Assembly: GCA_002395965.1 (NCBI GenBank)
Contig: DGVT01000093.1
Span: forward strand, 5,792-15,231
Origin: Porphyromonadaceae bacterium UBA4277
Lineage (GTDB): Bacteria > Bacteroidota > Bacteroidia > Bacteroidales > Muribaculaceae
Length of the DNA stretch: 9,440 nt
Direction of reading: 5' to 3'
Shown here: positions 1 to 5,888 of the stretch, piece by piece
How the letters are laid out: the number at the start of each line of letters is the position of its first letter
Numbering within the stretch: position 1 is the stretch's first letter
Translations under genes and position numbers: made by a program
The notes under the pieces: model-generated
Told to the model about the DNA's origin: nothing
The model's input: the letters and a program-made list of their open reading frames with translations, nothing else
Databases searched by the model: none

Positions 1-890
1 GTCTTGTAGTAGTCTTGCTTATAAAGGGTGGCTTTGATGCTCTGGTCCTCCATGTTGTAGATGGCGCAGTTGCGTTGCTGGTCGGGATGCACTTCCTCAT
101 CCACGTCGGGGTCCTCGTCGGGCCAGTCGCAGTAGGCCACGGGGTAGTGGAACGCCGGGTTGACGGGGCGCAGGTCATAGCGGCTGAGCCACAATATCTT
201 GCCTCGCATCTCACCCACGGTGATGTCGGGACGCCAGTTCTCTACAAACAGCCCCTGATATTTGGGCAGCGAGAGCACCTTGTTGAGCAGGATGGTCCAG
301 TTTTGCTGGCTCTCCATGCCGTTGTCGGCTTGTATCTTCACGATAAAGAACTCGGAGGGGTGTGCTTTGAGAAATTGCTGCATCCAGTCGATAGATTCTT
401 CAAACGACACGTTCACCTCGGTAAAGCCGTGCGCCAGGCGCAGGATTTGTCGGTCTTGAGGCAGTTGTGCGAGGGTGTCGATAGCCACCACGGGGCGGAA
501 GTCGAAAAACCTAATGCCATTCGACATCTGCTCGTCAAAGGTCGAGACCTGGCTGATTGCCATAATGTTAGAGAAATACTTGACAACCGGCGTGTAGAAG
601 CCCATGCCGGTCATGCTGTCGTGCGTGCCGGGAATGCTGAGCTTGCACACTTTCACGTCGTCGCGCACGAGCGACAGCCAGTCGGCAATAGGTGCTGAGA
701 GTTGATACGGGTGCTGGATTTCGTCTTGGTACCCTTCGGTAAACAGGTAGGGTACGTCGAGCGATTTCTCGTCGTAGTAAGGCTCACCGTTATCCTCACT
801 ACAGCTGCTCAACAGTGCTGTGCTGAGTGCTGCAAGTGCCACTAAGGCAACGGAGTAGCTCCATGTCTTTTGTTTAATATTGATTTTCAT
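1..890 (-). CDS. PI-PLC X-domain lipoprotein (3' end beyond window)
   Basis: Translating the minus strand from the ATG at 890 gives 296 codons with no stop, so the C-terminus lies off the left edge. Residues 1-30 form a lipoprotein signal peptide ending in LSSC (lipidated Cys30), which predicts anchoring in the outer membrane or cell surface. The rest matches bacterial phosphatidylinositol-specific phospholipase C, which cleaves PI or GPI-type lipids by a cyclic inositol phosphate route. Visible landmarks are SIPGTHDSMT (His90, Asp91), FFDFRP (Asp130, Arg132), LAHG (His154) and IVKIQ (Lys185), matching in order the catalytic His32, Asp33, Asp67, Arg69, His82 and Lys115 of the Bacillus enzyme. 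GKILWLSRYD follows near residue 235. The active half is therefore intact, and the remaining part cannot be judged. The substrate (host PI, GPI anchors or the bacterium's own inositol lipids) is inference. It is divergent from the barrel gene at 1148. Confidence 0.88.
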   Translation of the reverse strand, partial: MKINIKQKTWSYSVALVALAALSTALLSSCSEDNGEPYYDEKSLDVPYLFTEGYQDEIQHPYQLSAPIADWLSLVRDDVKVCKLSIPGTHDSMTGMGFYTPVVKYFSNIMAISQVSTFDEQMSNGIRFFDFRPVVAIDTLAQLPQDRQILRLAHGFTEVNVSFEESIDWMQQFLKAHPSEFFIVKIQADNGMESQQNWTILLNKVLSLPKYQGLFVENWRPDITVGEMRGKILWLSRYDLRPVNPAFHYPVAYCDWPDEDPDVDEEVHPDQQRNCAIYNMEDQSIKATLYKQDYYK

Positions 891-984
891 CGGCTAAAAT
901 ATTTTGGTTTGTTCACAAGAGTAATAGGAATGTTTAATAATGCAATAAATGATAAGCTATAAGTTGCATAAACGTATATTTTTG

Positions 985-992
985 CAAAGATA
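985..992 (-). promoter_or_regulatory. Bacteroidota -7 box for the PI-PLC gene
   Basis: Read on the minus strand this is TATCTTTG, a full match to the Bacteroidota -7 consensus TAnnTTTG. No clean TTTG lies at the expected distance upstream, so the -33 half is poor. It would give a leader of roughly 90 nt before the ATG at 890. No Shine-Dalgarno is visible; the leader is AT-rich. Confidence 0.5.
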
Positions 993-1058
993 CTACAATT
1001 TTCGTTACTTTTTACTATGTCGCCAGATTTTTTTATTTTTCACGCACTCAAATTTGCT

Positions 1059-1086
1059 TTTGTTTTGTTGATAATTCGTACATTTG
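1059..1086 (+). promoter_or_regulatory. Bacteroidota-type promoter for the OMP gene
   Basis: TACATTTG at 1079-1086 matches the -7 consensus TAnnTTTG exactly. TTTG copies at 1059-1062 (16-nt gap) and 1053-1056 (22-nt gap) are candidate -33 elements, neither at the ideal spacing of about 19-20. The leader to the ATG at 1148 is about 55 nt, A-rich, and contains a small ATAGT/ACTAT inverted repeat at 1105-1117. Confidence 0.5.
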
Positions 1087-1147
1087 CAGGCCGAAAGCTA
1101 CGATATAGTAAAACTATGAAATTAAAATAATAAAAACAATTACTTTT

Positions 1148-1678
1148 ATGAAGAAGTTATTTCTCCTTTCAGTCCTTGCTATTGCGGCTGTTTTGAATGT
1201 TTGTGCCCAAAACGAGTGGAAACACGAAGTGGCCATTTCCTATGGCCCGGGTGCATTCACCGATTTGAACTCATCGTTTTTTCATGGGGTTTTTACAGGT
1301 AAGCAATCAAGCTACATCGGGGCTTTTGGTGCCGAGTATTTCTATCGTCCCAAGTCGGCGCTCGGCGTGGGTCTGGTGGGCACCTTTAGCACTTGTAAGT
1401 GGAGCGATAGCGACAAGGCTCGCACATCATACATTGGCATTATGCCGGCTGTGAAGTATAACTGGCTGTATCGCGACCACCTCAGCATGTATTCAAAACT
1501 GGCACTCGGTGTAATCATTGGTGTCGATTCGGGCGTTGATGCCGACAAGGCCAGGGCAACCTTTGGCTGGCAGGCCTCGGTCGTGGGAGCTGAATTCGGT
1601 AGCGCATTCAGAGGATTTCTTGAGCTGGGATTTGGCGAGCAAGGCCTCTTAGTGGCAGGCTTGAGATATAAATTCTAA
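1148..1678 (+). CDS. small outer-membrane beta-barrel protein
   Basis: This 176-residue protein has a signal peptide (MKKLFLLSVLAIAAVL core, likely cut after VCA at about residue 20). The mature part is short alternating strands rich in Gly, Tyr and Phe, with aromatic girdle-like ends, finishing in GLRYKF with a terminal Phe. That pattern is typical of small 8-stranded outer-membrane barrels (the broad OmpW/OmpA-barrel-like class common in Bacteroidota). No lipobox is present: the residues before the Cys are LNV. The specific role (structural, porin-like or adhesin) cannot be told. It has its own -7 box upstream, is divergent from the PI-PLC lipoprotein, and is followed by 558 bp of non-coding repeats. 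The start is set by the signal peptide; no alternative Met precedes it in frame near the promoter. Confidence 0.75.
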   Translation: MKKLFLLSVLAIAAVLNVCAQNEWKHEVAISYGPGAFTDLNSSFFHGVFTGKQSSYIGAFGAEYFYRPKSALGVGLVGTFSTCKWSDSDKARTSYIGIMPAVKYNWLYRDHLSMYSKLALGVIIGVDSGVDADKARATFGWQASVVGAEFGSAFRGFLELGFGEQGLLVAGLRYKF

Positions 1679-1767
1679 TTCAAGTTCTGCAAGCCACATT
1701 TGCAATCAACTCATTACAGAGTTATTGAAAACTTTTAGCGGACACCATTAATCAAATGTCAAAAAAT

Positions 1768-1885
1768 GACCTCGAAGAGGTCGGGCAGGCCGAAGGTCTG
1801 ACTTCGTGTTAAAGACCTTGCAAGTGCGTCGAAGATGCACGCCGCATGGTCACTGTCAGCGACTTAACAAGGTGCCTCGAAGAGG
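1768..1885. repeat. array of four C(GAA)G-capped stem-loops
   Basis: Four inverted repeats share a GAA loop closed by C-G. They are GACCTC/GAGGTC (1768-1782), CAGGCC/GGTCTG (1786-1800, one G-T wobble), GTGCGTC/GATGCAC (1824-1840, one wobble) and CCTC/GAGG (1875-1885, extendable past one mismatch to GTgCCTC/GAGGaAC). The third is enclosed by a second stem, GACCTTGC (1814-1821) with GCATGGTC (1844-1851), one mismatch. Stem sequences differ while loop and pairing are kept. GACC/GGTC segments occur several times, so alternative pairings are possible. The function is unknown; candidates are a structured 3' UTR, a small RNA, or a REP-like DNA element. Confidence 0.6.
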
Positions 1886-1887
1886 AA

Positions 1888-1926
1888 CTTTACTTTTGGC
1901 TCAAGTAAAGGTTTAGTTGCTTTTTT
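1888..1926 (+). terminator. weak terminator-like hairpin plus T run
   Basis: CTTTACTT (1888-1895) and AAGTAAAG (1903-1910) form a perfect 8-bp stem around a 7-nt loop, and six T follow at 1921-1926. The stem is A/T-rich and the T run is 10 nt away, so this is a poor intrinsic terminator by usual rules. It would end any transcript running through the GAA stem-loops. Confidence 0.3.
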
Positions 1927-1946
1927 CAATAAGTTAACTTTTGATA

Positions 1947-2215
1947 CGCCTCGAAATTAGGCTGCGTTTCGGCAAAGCGAAATGAAAAACTTTGTCTTTC
2001 ATTTTGTTTTGCTCTCGGTTTGCACTAATGTTGAGGCTGTCGCCTCGAAATTAGGCTGCGGTTCGGAAAAATCAAAGTAAACTTTGCTTTTTCGCTCACC
2101 TTGCACTAATGTTGATGCTTTCGCATCGAAATTAGGCTTCACCTCGGCAAAGCAAAATGAAAAACTTTGTCTTTCATTTTGTTTTGCACTCGGTTTGCAC
2201 TAATTTTGCAGGTTG
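1947..2215 (+). repeat. three-unit tandem repeat (94/81/94 bp) with hairpins
   Basis: Units start at 1947, 2041 and 2122 with CGCCTCGAAATTAGGCT (CGCATCG in the third). Each then has a CGG, a long inverted repeat, and a promoter-like tail. In units 1 and 3 the inverted repeat is GCAAAGCRAAATGAAA with TTTCATTTTGTTTTGC (1972-1987/1997-2012 and 2147-2162/2172-2187); in unit 2 it is a different stem (2066-2078/2081-2093). The junctions form a second hairpin type, CTAAT...ATTAG (2025-2054 and 2106-2135). Tails read TGCACTAATGTTG twice and TGCACTAATTTTG in the last unit. The 81-bp unit is short because its central stem is shorter. Confidence 0.75.
2178..2208 (+). promoter_or_regulatory. mltG promoter in the last repeat unit
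   Basis: TTTG at 2178-2181, a 19-nt gap, then TAATTTTG at 2201-2208: both halves of the Bacteroidota promoter at good spacing. Transcription would start near 2215, leaving a leader of roughly 20 nt before the mltG ATG at 2237. The -33 TTTG sits inside the right arm of the unit-3 hairpin. Confidence 0.65.
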
Positions 2216-2236
2216 AATTAACGCTAAAGACGAGAA

Positions 2237-3268
2237 ATGAAAATAGGAACACGTGAATTTAGCAGTCGCGCGGTGGCCGCAATGGCTGCTGTGGCAATAG
2301 CGATAGTGATAGTGGCACTCATGCTGCCATATTTTGTGATAGGTGCTCCCGAGGCAGGACTGGTGAAGGTGCGCCGCGGCTCGAATGTAGAGGTCGTGGT
2401 CGATTCATTGCAGTCAACCATCGGCTCATCGTTCGGCAGTAGGGTGGGCACGCTGCTGCGTCTCACCGGCAGTGACATGAGCAGTCGCCACGGGGCGTTC
2501 AAGGTCAGCAAAGGCGACTCGCCATTCACCGTGATGCGCCTGTTGCGCAGTGGTCAGCCCAGCGGCATCAAGTTCACCTTTAACAATGTGCGCACCCGCG
2601 ACGAATGGGCCGAGAAGGTGGGTGCATTGTTTATGACCACCAAGCAAGAGATGCTCGATGCGTTGAACGATAGCACGCTGTGTGCCAAGTATGGCAAGAC
2701 GGTAGATAACATCACGTCGATGCTCTTGCCCGACAGCTATGAGTTCTATTGGGATATCACTCCCGAGCAGCTGCTCGACCGCATGTACGACTATTACGAC
2801 CGTTTCTGGACTGCCGAGCGCAAGGCAAAGGCCTCGGCTTTAGGACTCACGCCCGAGCAGGTGTCAACCATCGCTTCGATCGTAGAGGAAGAGACGGGTA
2901 AAGCCGACGAACGTGGCAAGGTGGCGCGCCTCTATCTGAACCGCGTTGACATGGGTATGCCTTTGCAGGCCGACCCTACGGTGAAGTTTGCCCTGGGCGA
3001 CTTTAGCATTCGCCGCATCACCCACGAGATGACGCGCACTGCATCGCCATATAACACCTACTACAATCCCGGCATACCGCCTGGACCCATTCGACTGCCC
3101 GAGAAGGCCACTCTCGATGCCGTGCTCGATGCGCCGGCTCACGACTATGTCTATATGTGTGCCCGAGAGGACTTCAGCGGCTATCATAACTTCTCGAGTA
3201 GCTATGCCGAGCACATGGCAAATGCTCATCGCTATCAGACGGCTCTGAACGTGCGTGGCATTAAATGA
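2237..3268 (+). CDS. mltG: endolytic murein transglycosylase MltG
   Basis: MltG cuts glycan strands inside nascent peptidoglycan and is thought to set strand length, working beside the penicillin-binding synthases at the inner membrane. The 343-residue length is usual for the YceG/MltG family. A single transmembrane helix spans about residues 11-36, followed by a periplasmic region with a LysM-like part (GLVKVRRGSNVEVV onward) and the catalytic domain. The family signature ASIVEEET lies at 213-220; the first Glu (Glu217) is the expected catalytic residue by alignment to the E. coli VEKET motif. LQADPTVKFALG (243-254), SPYNTYYNPGIPPGPI (270-285) and a C-terminal GYHNF...YAEH block (315-326) complete the signature. 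The start fits the helix and the short leader from the promoter in the preceding repeat. Nothing looks truncated. Confidence 0.95.
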   Translation: MKIGTREFSSRAVAAMAAVAIAIVIVALMLPYFVIGAPEAGLVKVRRGSNVEVVVDSLQSTIGSSFGSRVGTLLRLTGSDMSSRHGAFKVSKGDSPFTVMRLLRSGQPSGIKFTFNNVRTRDEWAEKVGALFMTTKQEMLDALNDSTLCAKYGKTVDNITSMLLPDSYEFYWDITPEQLLDRMYDYYDRFWTAERKAKASALGLTPEQVSTIASIVEEETGKADERGKVARLYLNRVDMGMPLQADPTVKFALGDFSIRRITHEMTRTASPYNTYYNPGIPPGPIRLPEKATLDAVLDAPAHDYVYMCAREDFSGYHNFSSSYAEHMANAHRYQTALNVRGIK

Positions 3269-3295
3269 GATATTCAAGCCGGCAACGGTTTTCAC

Positions 3296-3303
3296 TACTT
3301 TTG
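3296..3303 (+). promoter_or_regulatory. -7 box ahead of the dockerin protein operon
   Basis: TACTTTTG matches TAnnTTTG in the 79-bp gap after mltG. At a 19-nt spacing the -33 position reads TTCA, a weak match. The inferred leader is about 38 nt, AT-rich, ending in GTAAGAG before the ATG at 3348. This suggests that the next genes are transcribed apart from mltG. Confidence 0.4.
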
Positions 3304-3347
3304 AAAGTGGAATTAATACAAATAATAATAGAATAAATCAGTAAGAG

Positions 3348-5612
3348 ATGAAGAAAAACATTATCAGCTTCATGACGATGGCCATTGTGGGCGTCGGTGC
3401 CTTAGCTCTGCCCGATGCCATACACACGCTTTCGACCAAACCACAAGTAAAAGAACCCACAGTCAGTGCGAGTGCAAGTCGCCTGTCGATGCCCATGAGG
3501 GCGCGCCGTGTCGCCACTTCGTCGCTTCAAGCAGCGTTCAGCATTCAGGGCGCCGATGCCCAGCAGGCAACGTGGAGCGAGAACTTCGATTCTGGCAGTG
3601 CCGGCTGGACGCTCGGCATGGACGAGAATAACTACTTCGGCTGGGATTTGGCAAAATCCACCTCAAAGCCATATACCGATATTGACCCCAACGACGTGCA
3701 GTCGCTGCACATCGACGGCCCATACCAGACCTTCCGCCGTGCAATAGCCAAGGCAGCCAGTCCCACTATCGCTGTCCCGGCCAACGGCACGCTCCATCTC
3801 GACGTGTGCTACAGCCAGAACATGAACACCTATGCCGTGCTCACGATCAATGTCTCGACCGACGACTTTAGCACCGTTACAGAGCTGTGGAACAGCACGC
3901 AAGAGACCGGTGAGGCTTCCACTCGCTGGCATTCGTTAGCTCTCGACATGGCCGCATGGGCCGGACAGCAAGTAAGGCTCCAGTTCGTTTACGGCCCCGG
4001 CACCAACGATACGTTCAACACCGGTGGCTATATGGCCGAGTACTTTATCGACGGCCTGCAACTGACGGGCCTGCAAGAGGTTGAAGGGGTGAACGTTGCC
4101 ACCGGCGAGGAAATACACTTCGTCGATATGTCGGCAGGCAACGTGACGGCTTGGCAATGGACCTTTGCCGGCGGCACGCCCGAGACATCGACCGATCCTT
4201 GCCCGACTGTGTACTACAAGCGCGACGGAACCTACGACGTCAGCCTCACGGTCACCGATGCTCAGGGCAACACAAGCACTGTGACACGCAACAGCTTTGT
4301 CACCGTTACCGGCAGTGCGCCGGTGGCCCACATCCTGCCTCCCGCCACCTTCCGTTACGACGACACTCATCTGCCCATGATATGCCCGCTCATTCCCGTG
4401 CAGTATAAGGATGCGAGCACAGGCTTCCCCACACAGTGGAACTGGACATTCACCAACTGTGCACCGGCCACCAGCACCCAGGAAATGCCGTGGGTGAGCT
4501 ACGAGCAGATGCACGAGCAGCAAGTGACCCTCGACGTGGCCAATGAGCATGGCACGTCGCACGACCAGATCAGCGTCTCGGCCGAGTATGAGGGCTACAT
4601 CAGCAACATCCTTCCCACCGATGTCCCCACAACCTACGACCTCGACGGCGAGGGTACGTTCCCCGGCTCTAATAAGATGAAAATCAATGCCTATGCCGAG
4701 AAATTCTCGGCACCGTCATGCCCCATGGTGGTGTATGGTGCATTAGTGTTTTTCGAAACGGCTCAGGCCGAGGCCATTGCCGACCAGGTGAGCAACGTGG
4801 GCGTGCATCTGTGCCGGGTTGACGAGAACGGCAACCCCGGCGAAGCCATGGATTCATTCTGGTGGTTTGTGACCGACTTGGCCACAAGCACGAGCACTAC
4901 ACTGCGCGGTACGCTGTTTGAGTTTGACCCACAAGTGGTGAACGAGGACTTCTACATTATGGTTGACGGCATTCCCGAGTGGAACGACTCGTGCGATGTG
5001 TCGTTTGCCACGGCACGCATGCGCAATCATGACAACACCGCCTACTATAAGATACGCGACGAGTGGCGCCCCGTGACCGGCTTCTTCAGCCAGGGTATGG
5101 GCACATCGTTCTATATCATGCCACTCATAGCACACTCACCGCTCACCTTGCTTCCGGTGGGCACCGAGCGCATCGAGGTGCCCGCAACGGCTGGTGTGCT
5201 CGAGCAGCAAATCTTCTCGATGTTCGGCTACGACAACCCCGAGCAGGGCGGCAGCGACTGGTGTCGCATCACCAGCACGCCTAACGACATGACGCTCGAC
5301 ACGCTGGCCATTGCCTACGATGCCCTGCCTGCAGGCATTGCCAGCCGTGAGACCACCTTCACAATCGTTGACCGCGTGGGAGCAAGCACATGCACGTTCA
5401 CCATCGTGCAGAAGCAGGAACAGCAATCGGTGCGGGGCGACGTTAATGCCGACGGTGCCGTGGATGTGGACGATGTGGAAATCTTGATAAAAATCATCTT
5501 AGGTAAGGACGATGCAGCCAACTACGATCGCAGGGCTTACCTTACCGACGACGACATCGTGGACGTGGACGACGTGGGTGAAGTGATAAAAATCATCTTA
5601 AATAAAGCATAA
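3348..5612 (+). CDS. secreted PKD-domain protein with dockerin-like C-terminus
   Basis: This is a 754-residue exported, apparently non-enzymatic surface or adhesion protein. Residues 1-24 look like a signal peptide. Residues 75-242 (WSENFD...GW...YFIDGLQLTG) resemble the jelly-roll choice-of-anchor-J/MAM-like binding domain. Residues 247-322 are a PKD domain (WQWTFAGGTPETST, then YDVSLTVTDAQGN). Residues 325-412 are a second, more divergent PKD-like repeat (WNWTFTN). Residues 413-600 are a beta-rich region I do not recognise. Residues 603-690 are BACON-like (IEVPATAGVLEQQ...WCRIT...FTIVQ). Residues 696-754 are two dockerin type I-like segments. In the first, Asp698, Asn700, Asp702, Asp706 and Asp709 fit an EF-hand calcium loop; in the second, position 1 is Tyr731. 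No hydrolase motif and no T9SS tail is visible. It is the first gene of a likely operon, 3 bp before the next start. A carbohydrate or matrix ligand is inference. Confidence 0.8.
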   Translation: MKKNIISFMTMAIVGVGALALPDAIHTLSTKPQVKEPTVSASASRLSMPMRARRVATSSLQAAFSIQGADAQQATWSENFDSGSAGWTLGMDENNYFGWDLAKSTSKPYTDIDPNDVQSLHIDGPYQTFRRAIAKAASPTIAVPANGTLHLDVCYSQNMNTYAVLTINVSTDDFSTVTELWNSTQETGEASTRWHSLALDMAAWAGQQVRLQFVYGPGTNDTFNTGGYMAEYFIDGLQLTGLQEVEGVNVATGEEIHFVDMSAGNVTAWQWTFAGGTPETSTDPCPTVYYKRDGTYDVSLTVTDAQGNTSTVTRNSFVTVTGSAPVAHILPPATFRYDDTHLPMICPLIPVQYKDASTGFPTQWNWTFTNCAPATSTQEMPWVSYEQMHEQQVTLDVANEHGTSHDQISVSAEYEGYISNILPTDVPTTYDLDGEGTFPGSNKMKINAYAEKFSAPSCPMVVYGALVFFETAQAEAIADQVSNVGVHLCRVDENGNPGEAMDSFWWFVTDLATSTSTTLRGTLFEFDPQVVNEDFYIMVDGIPEWNDSCDVSFATARMRNHDNTAYYKIRDEWRPVTGFFSQGMGTSFYIMPLIAHSPLTLLPVGTERIEVPATAGVLEQQIFSMFGYDNPEQGGSDWCRITSTPNDMTLDTLAIAYDALPAGIASRETTFTIVDRVGASTCTFTIVQKQEQQSVRGDVNADGAVDVDDVEILIKIILGKDDAANYDRRAYLTDDDIVDVDDVGEVIKIILNKA
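5460..5600 (+). repeat. internal DNA duplication encoding the dockerin-like pair
   Basis: GTGGATGTGGACGATGTGG at 5460-5478 recurs at 5559-5577 with two synonymous changes (GAT to GAC). GATAAAAATCATCTTA at 5486-5501 recurs exactly at 5585-5600. The identity holds at synonymous sites, including rare-looking ATA codons, which suggests a fairly recent segment duplication or gene conversion. Confidence 0.75.
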
Positions 5613-5615
5613 CAA

Positions 5616-5888
5616 ATGACTGAAGCCGGATTTCGCTTACAAAAACGTGCGTTGCTACTCGACTTTGCATGCATTGCAGTGGCCCTGACAACGCTTTATC
5701 TGGCCAACAACAAACTGCTGCCTACTTGGGCACTCATCGTGGGTGCCCTGGTGGCACTTGTGTTGCTGGTGATTTCAATAGTTTCGTTAATCAAGAGCCG
5801 CTCGATCGAGCGTCAAGCCATGCGCCGCGACAACGACCAGGCAGTGGCCCAAGCCATTGAGCAGGACGAAAATGCCGATGCACAATGA
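5616..5888 (+). CDS. two-helix membrane protein of unknown function
   Basis: I do not recognise this 90-residue protein. It has two hydrophobic helices, about residues 12-31 and 35-59, joined by a short NNKLLP turn. The remaining C-terminal ~30 residues are highly charged, first basic (KSRSIERQAMRR) and then acidic (EQDENADAQ), probably cytoplasmic by the positive-inside rule. It starts 3 bp after the stop of the dockerin protein, and its stop overlaps the xth start as ATGA, so translational coupling to xth is likely. Codon use is like its neighbours and it keeps an open frame with typical third positions, so it is very probably real. A role in envelope or stress biology would be a guess; similar small membrane ORFs are common spacers in Bacteroidales operons. 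Confidence 0.75.
   Translation: MTEAGFRLQKRALLLDFACIAVALTTLYLANNKLLPTWALIVGALVALVLLVISIVSLIKSRSIERQAMRRDNDQAVAQAIEQDENADAQ

Larger units (their letters stand above)
1679..2236. other. 558-bp structured intergenic region
   Basis: I see no credible protein-coding frame here. From left to right it holds a weak AACTC/GAGTT stem (1708-1723) just after the barrel gene, a series of GAA-capped stem-loops (1768-1885), an A/T hairpin followed by a T run (1888-1926), a three-unit tandem repeat with internal hairpins (1947-2215), and the mltG promoter in the last unit. It could be a 3' UTR or small RNA followed by a duplicated promoter region; the sequence alone does not decide. Confidence 0.7.

Noticed and set aside
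15..698. Long plus-strand open frame (227 codons) over the PI-PLC region
   Set aside because: The minus strand encodes a clear PI-PLC with signal peptide and catalytic motifs; the plus frame has no recognisable features and is its antisense shadow.
2025..2135. Integron attC sites
   Set aside because: No cassette ORFs or integrase, and the conserved attC end motifs are not present; the units contain promoter-like elements instead.
1768..2215. CRISPR array
   Set aside because: The repeats are hairpin-bearing units of 81-94 bp without short identical repeats and unique equal-length spacers, and there are no cas genes.
3936..4562. 208-codon minus-strand open frame inside the PKD protein gene
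   Set aside because: It lies wholly within a domain-rich coding gene, with no promoter, leader or motif of its own.
5433..5612. Type IX secretion C-terminal domain
   Set aside because: The tail is acidic EF-hand-like repeats ending in IIKIILNKA-like helices, not the beta-sandwich CTD pattern with its terminal Lys/Arg motif.
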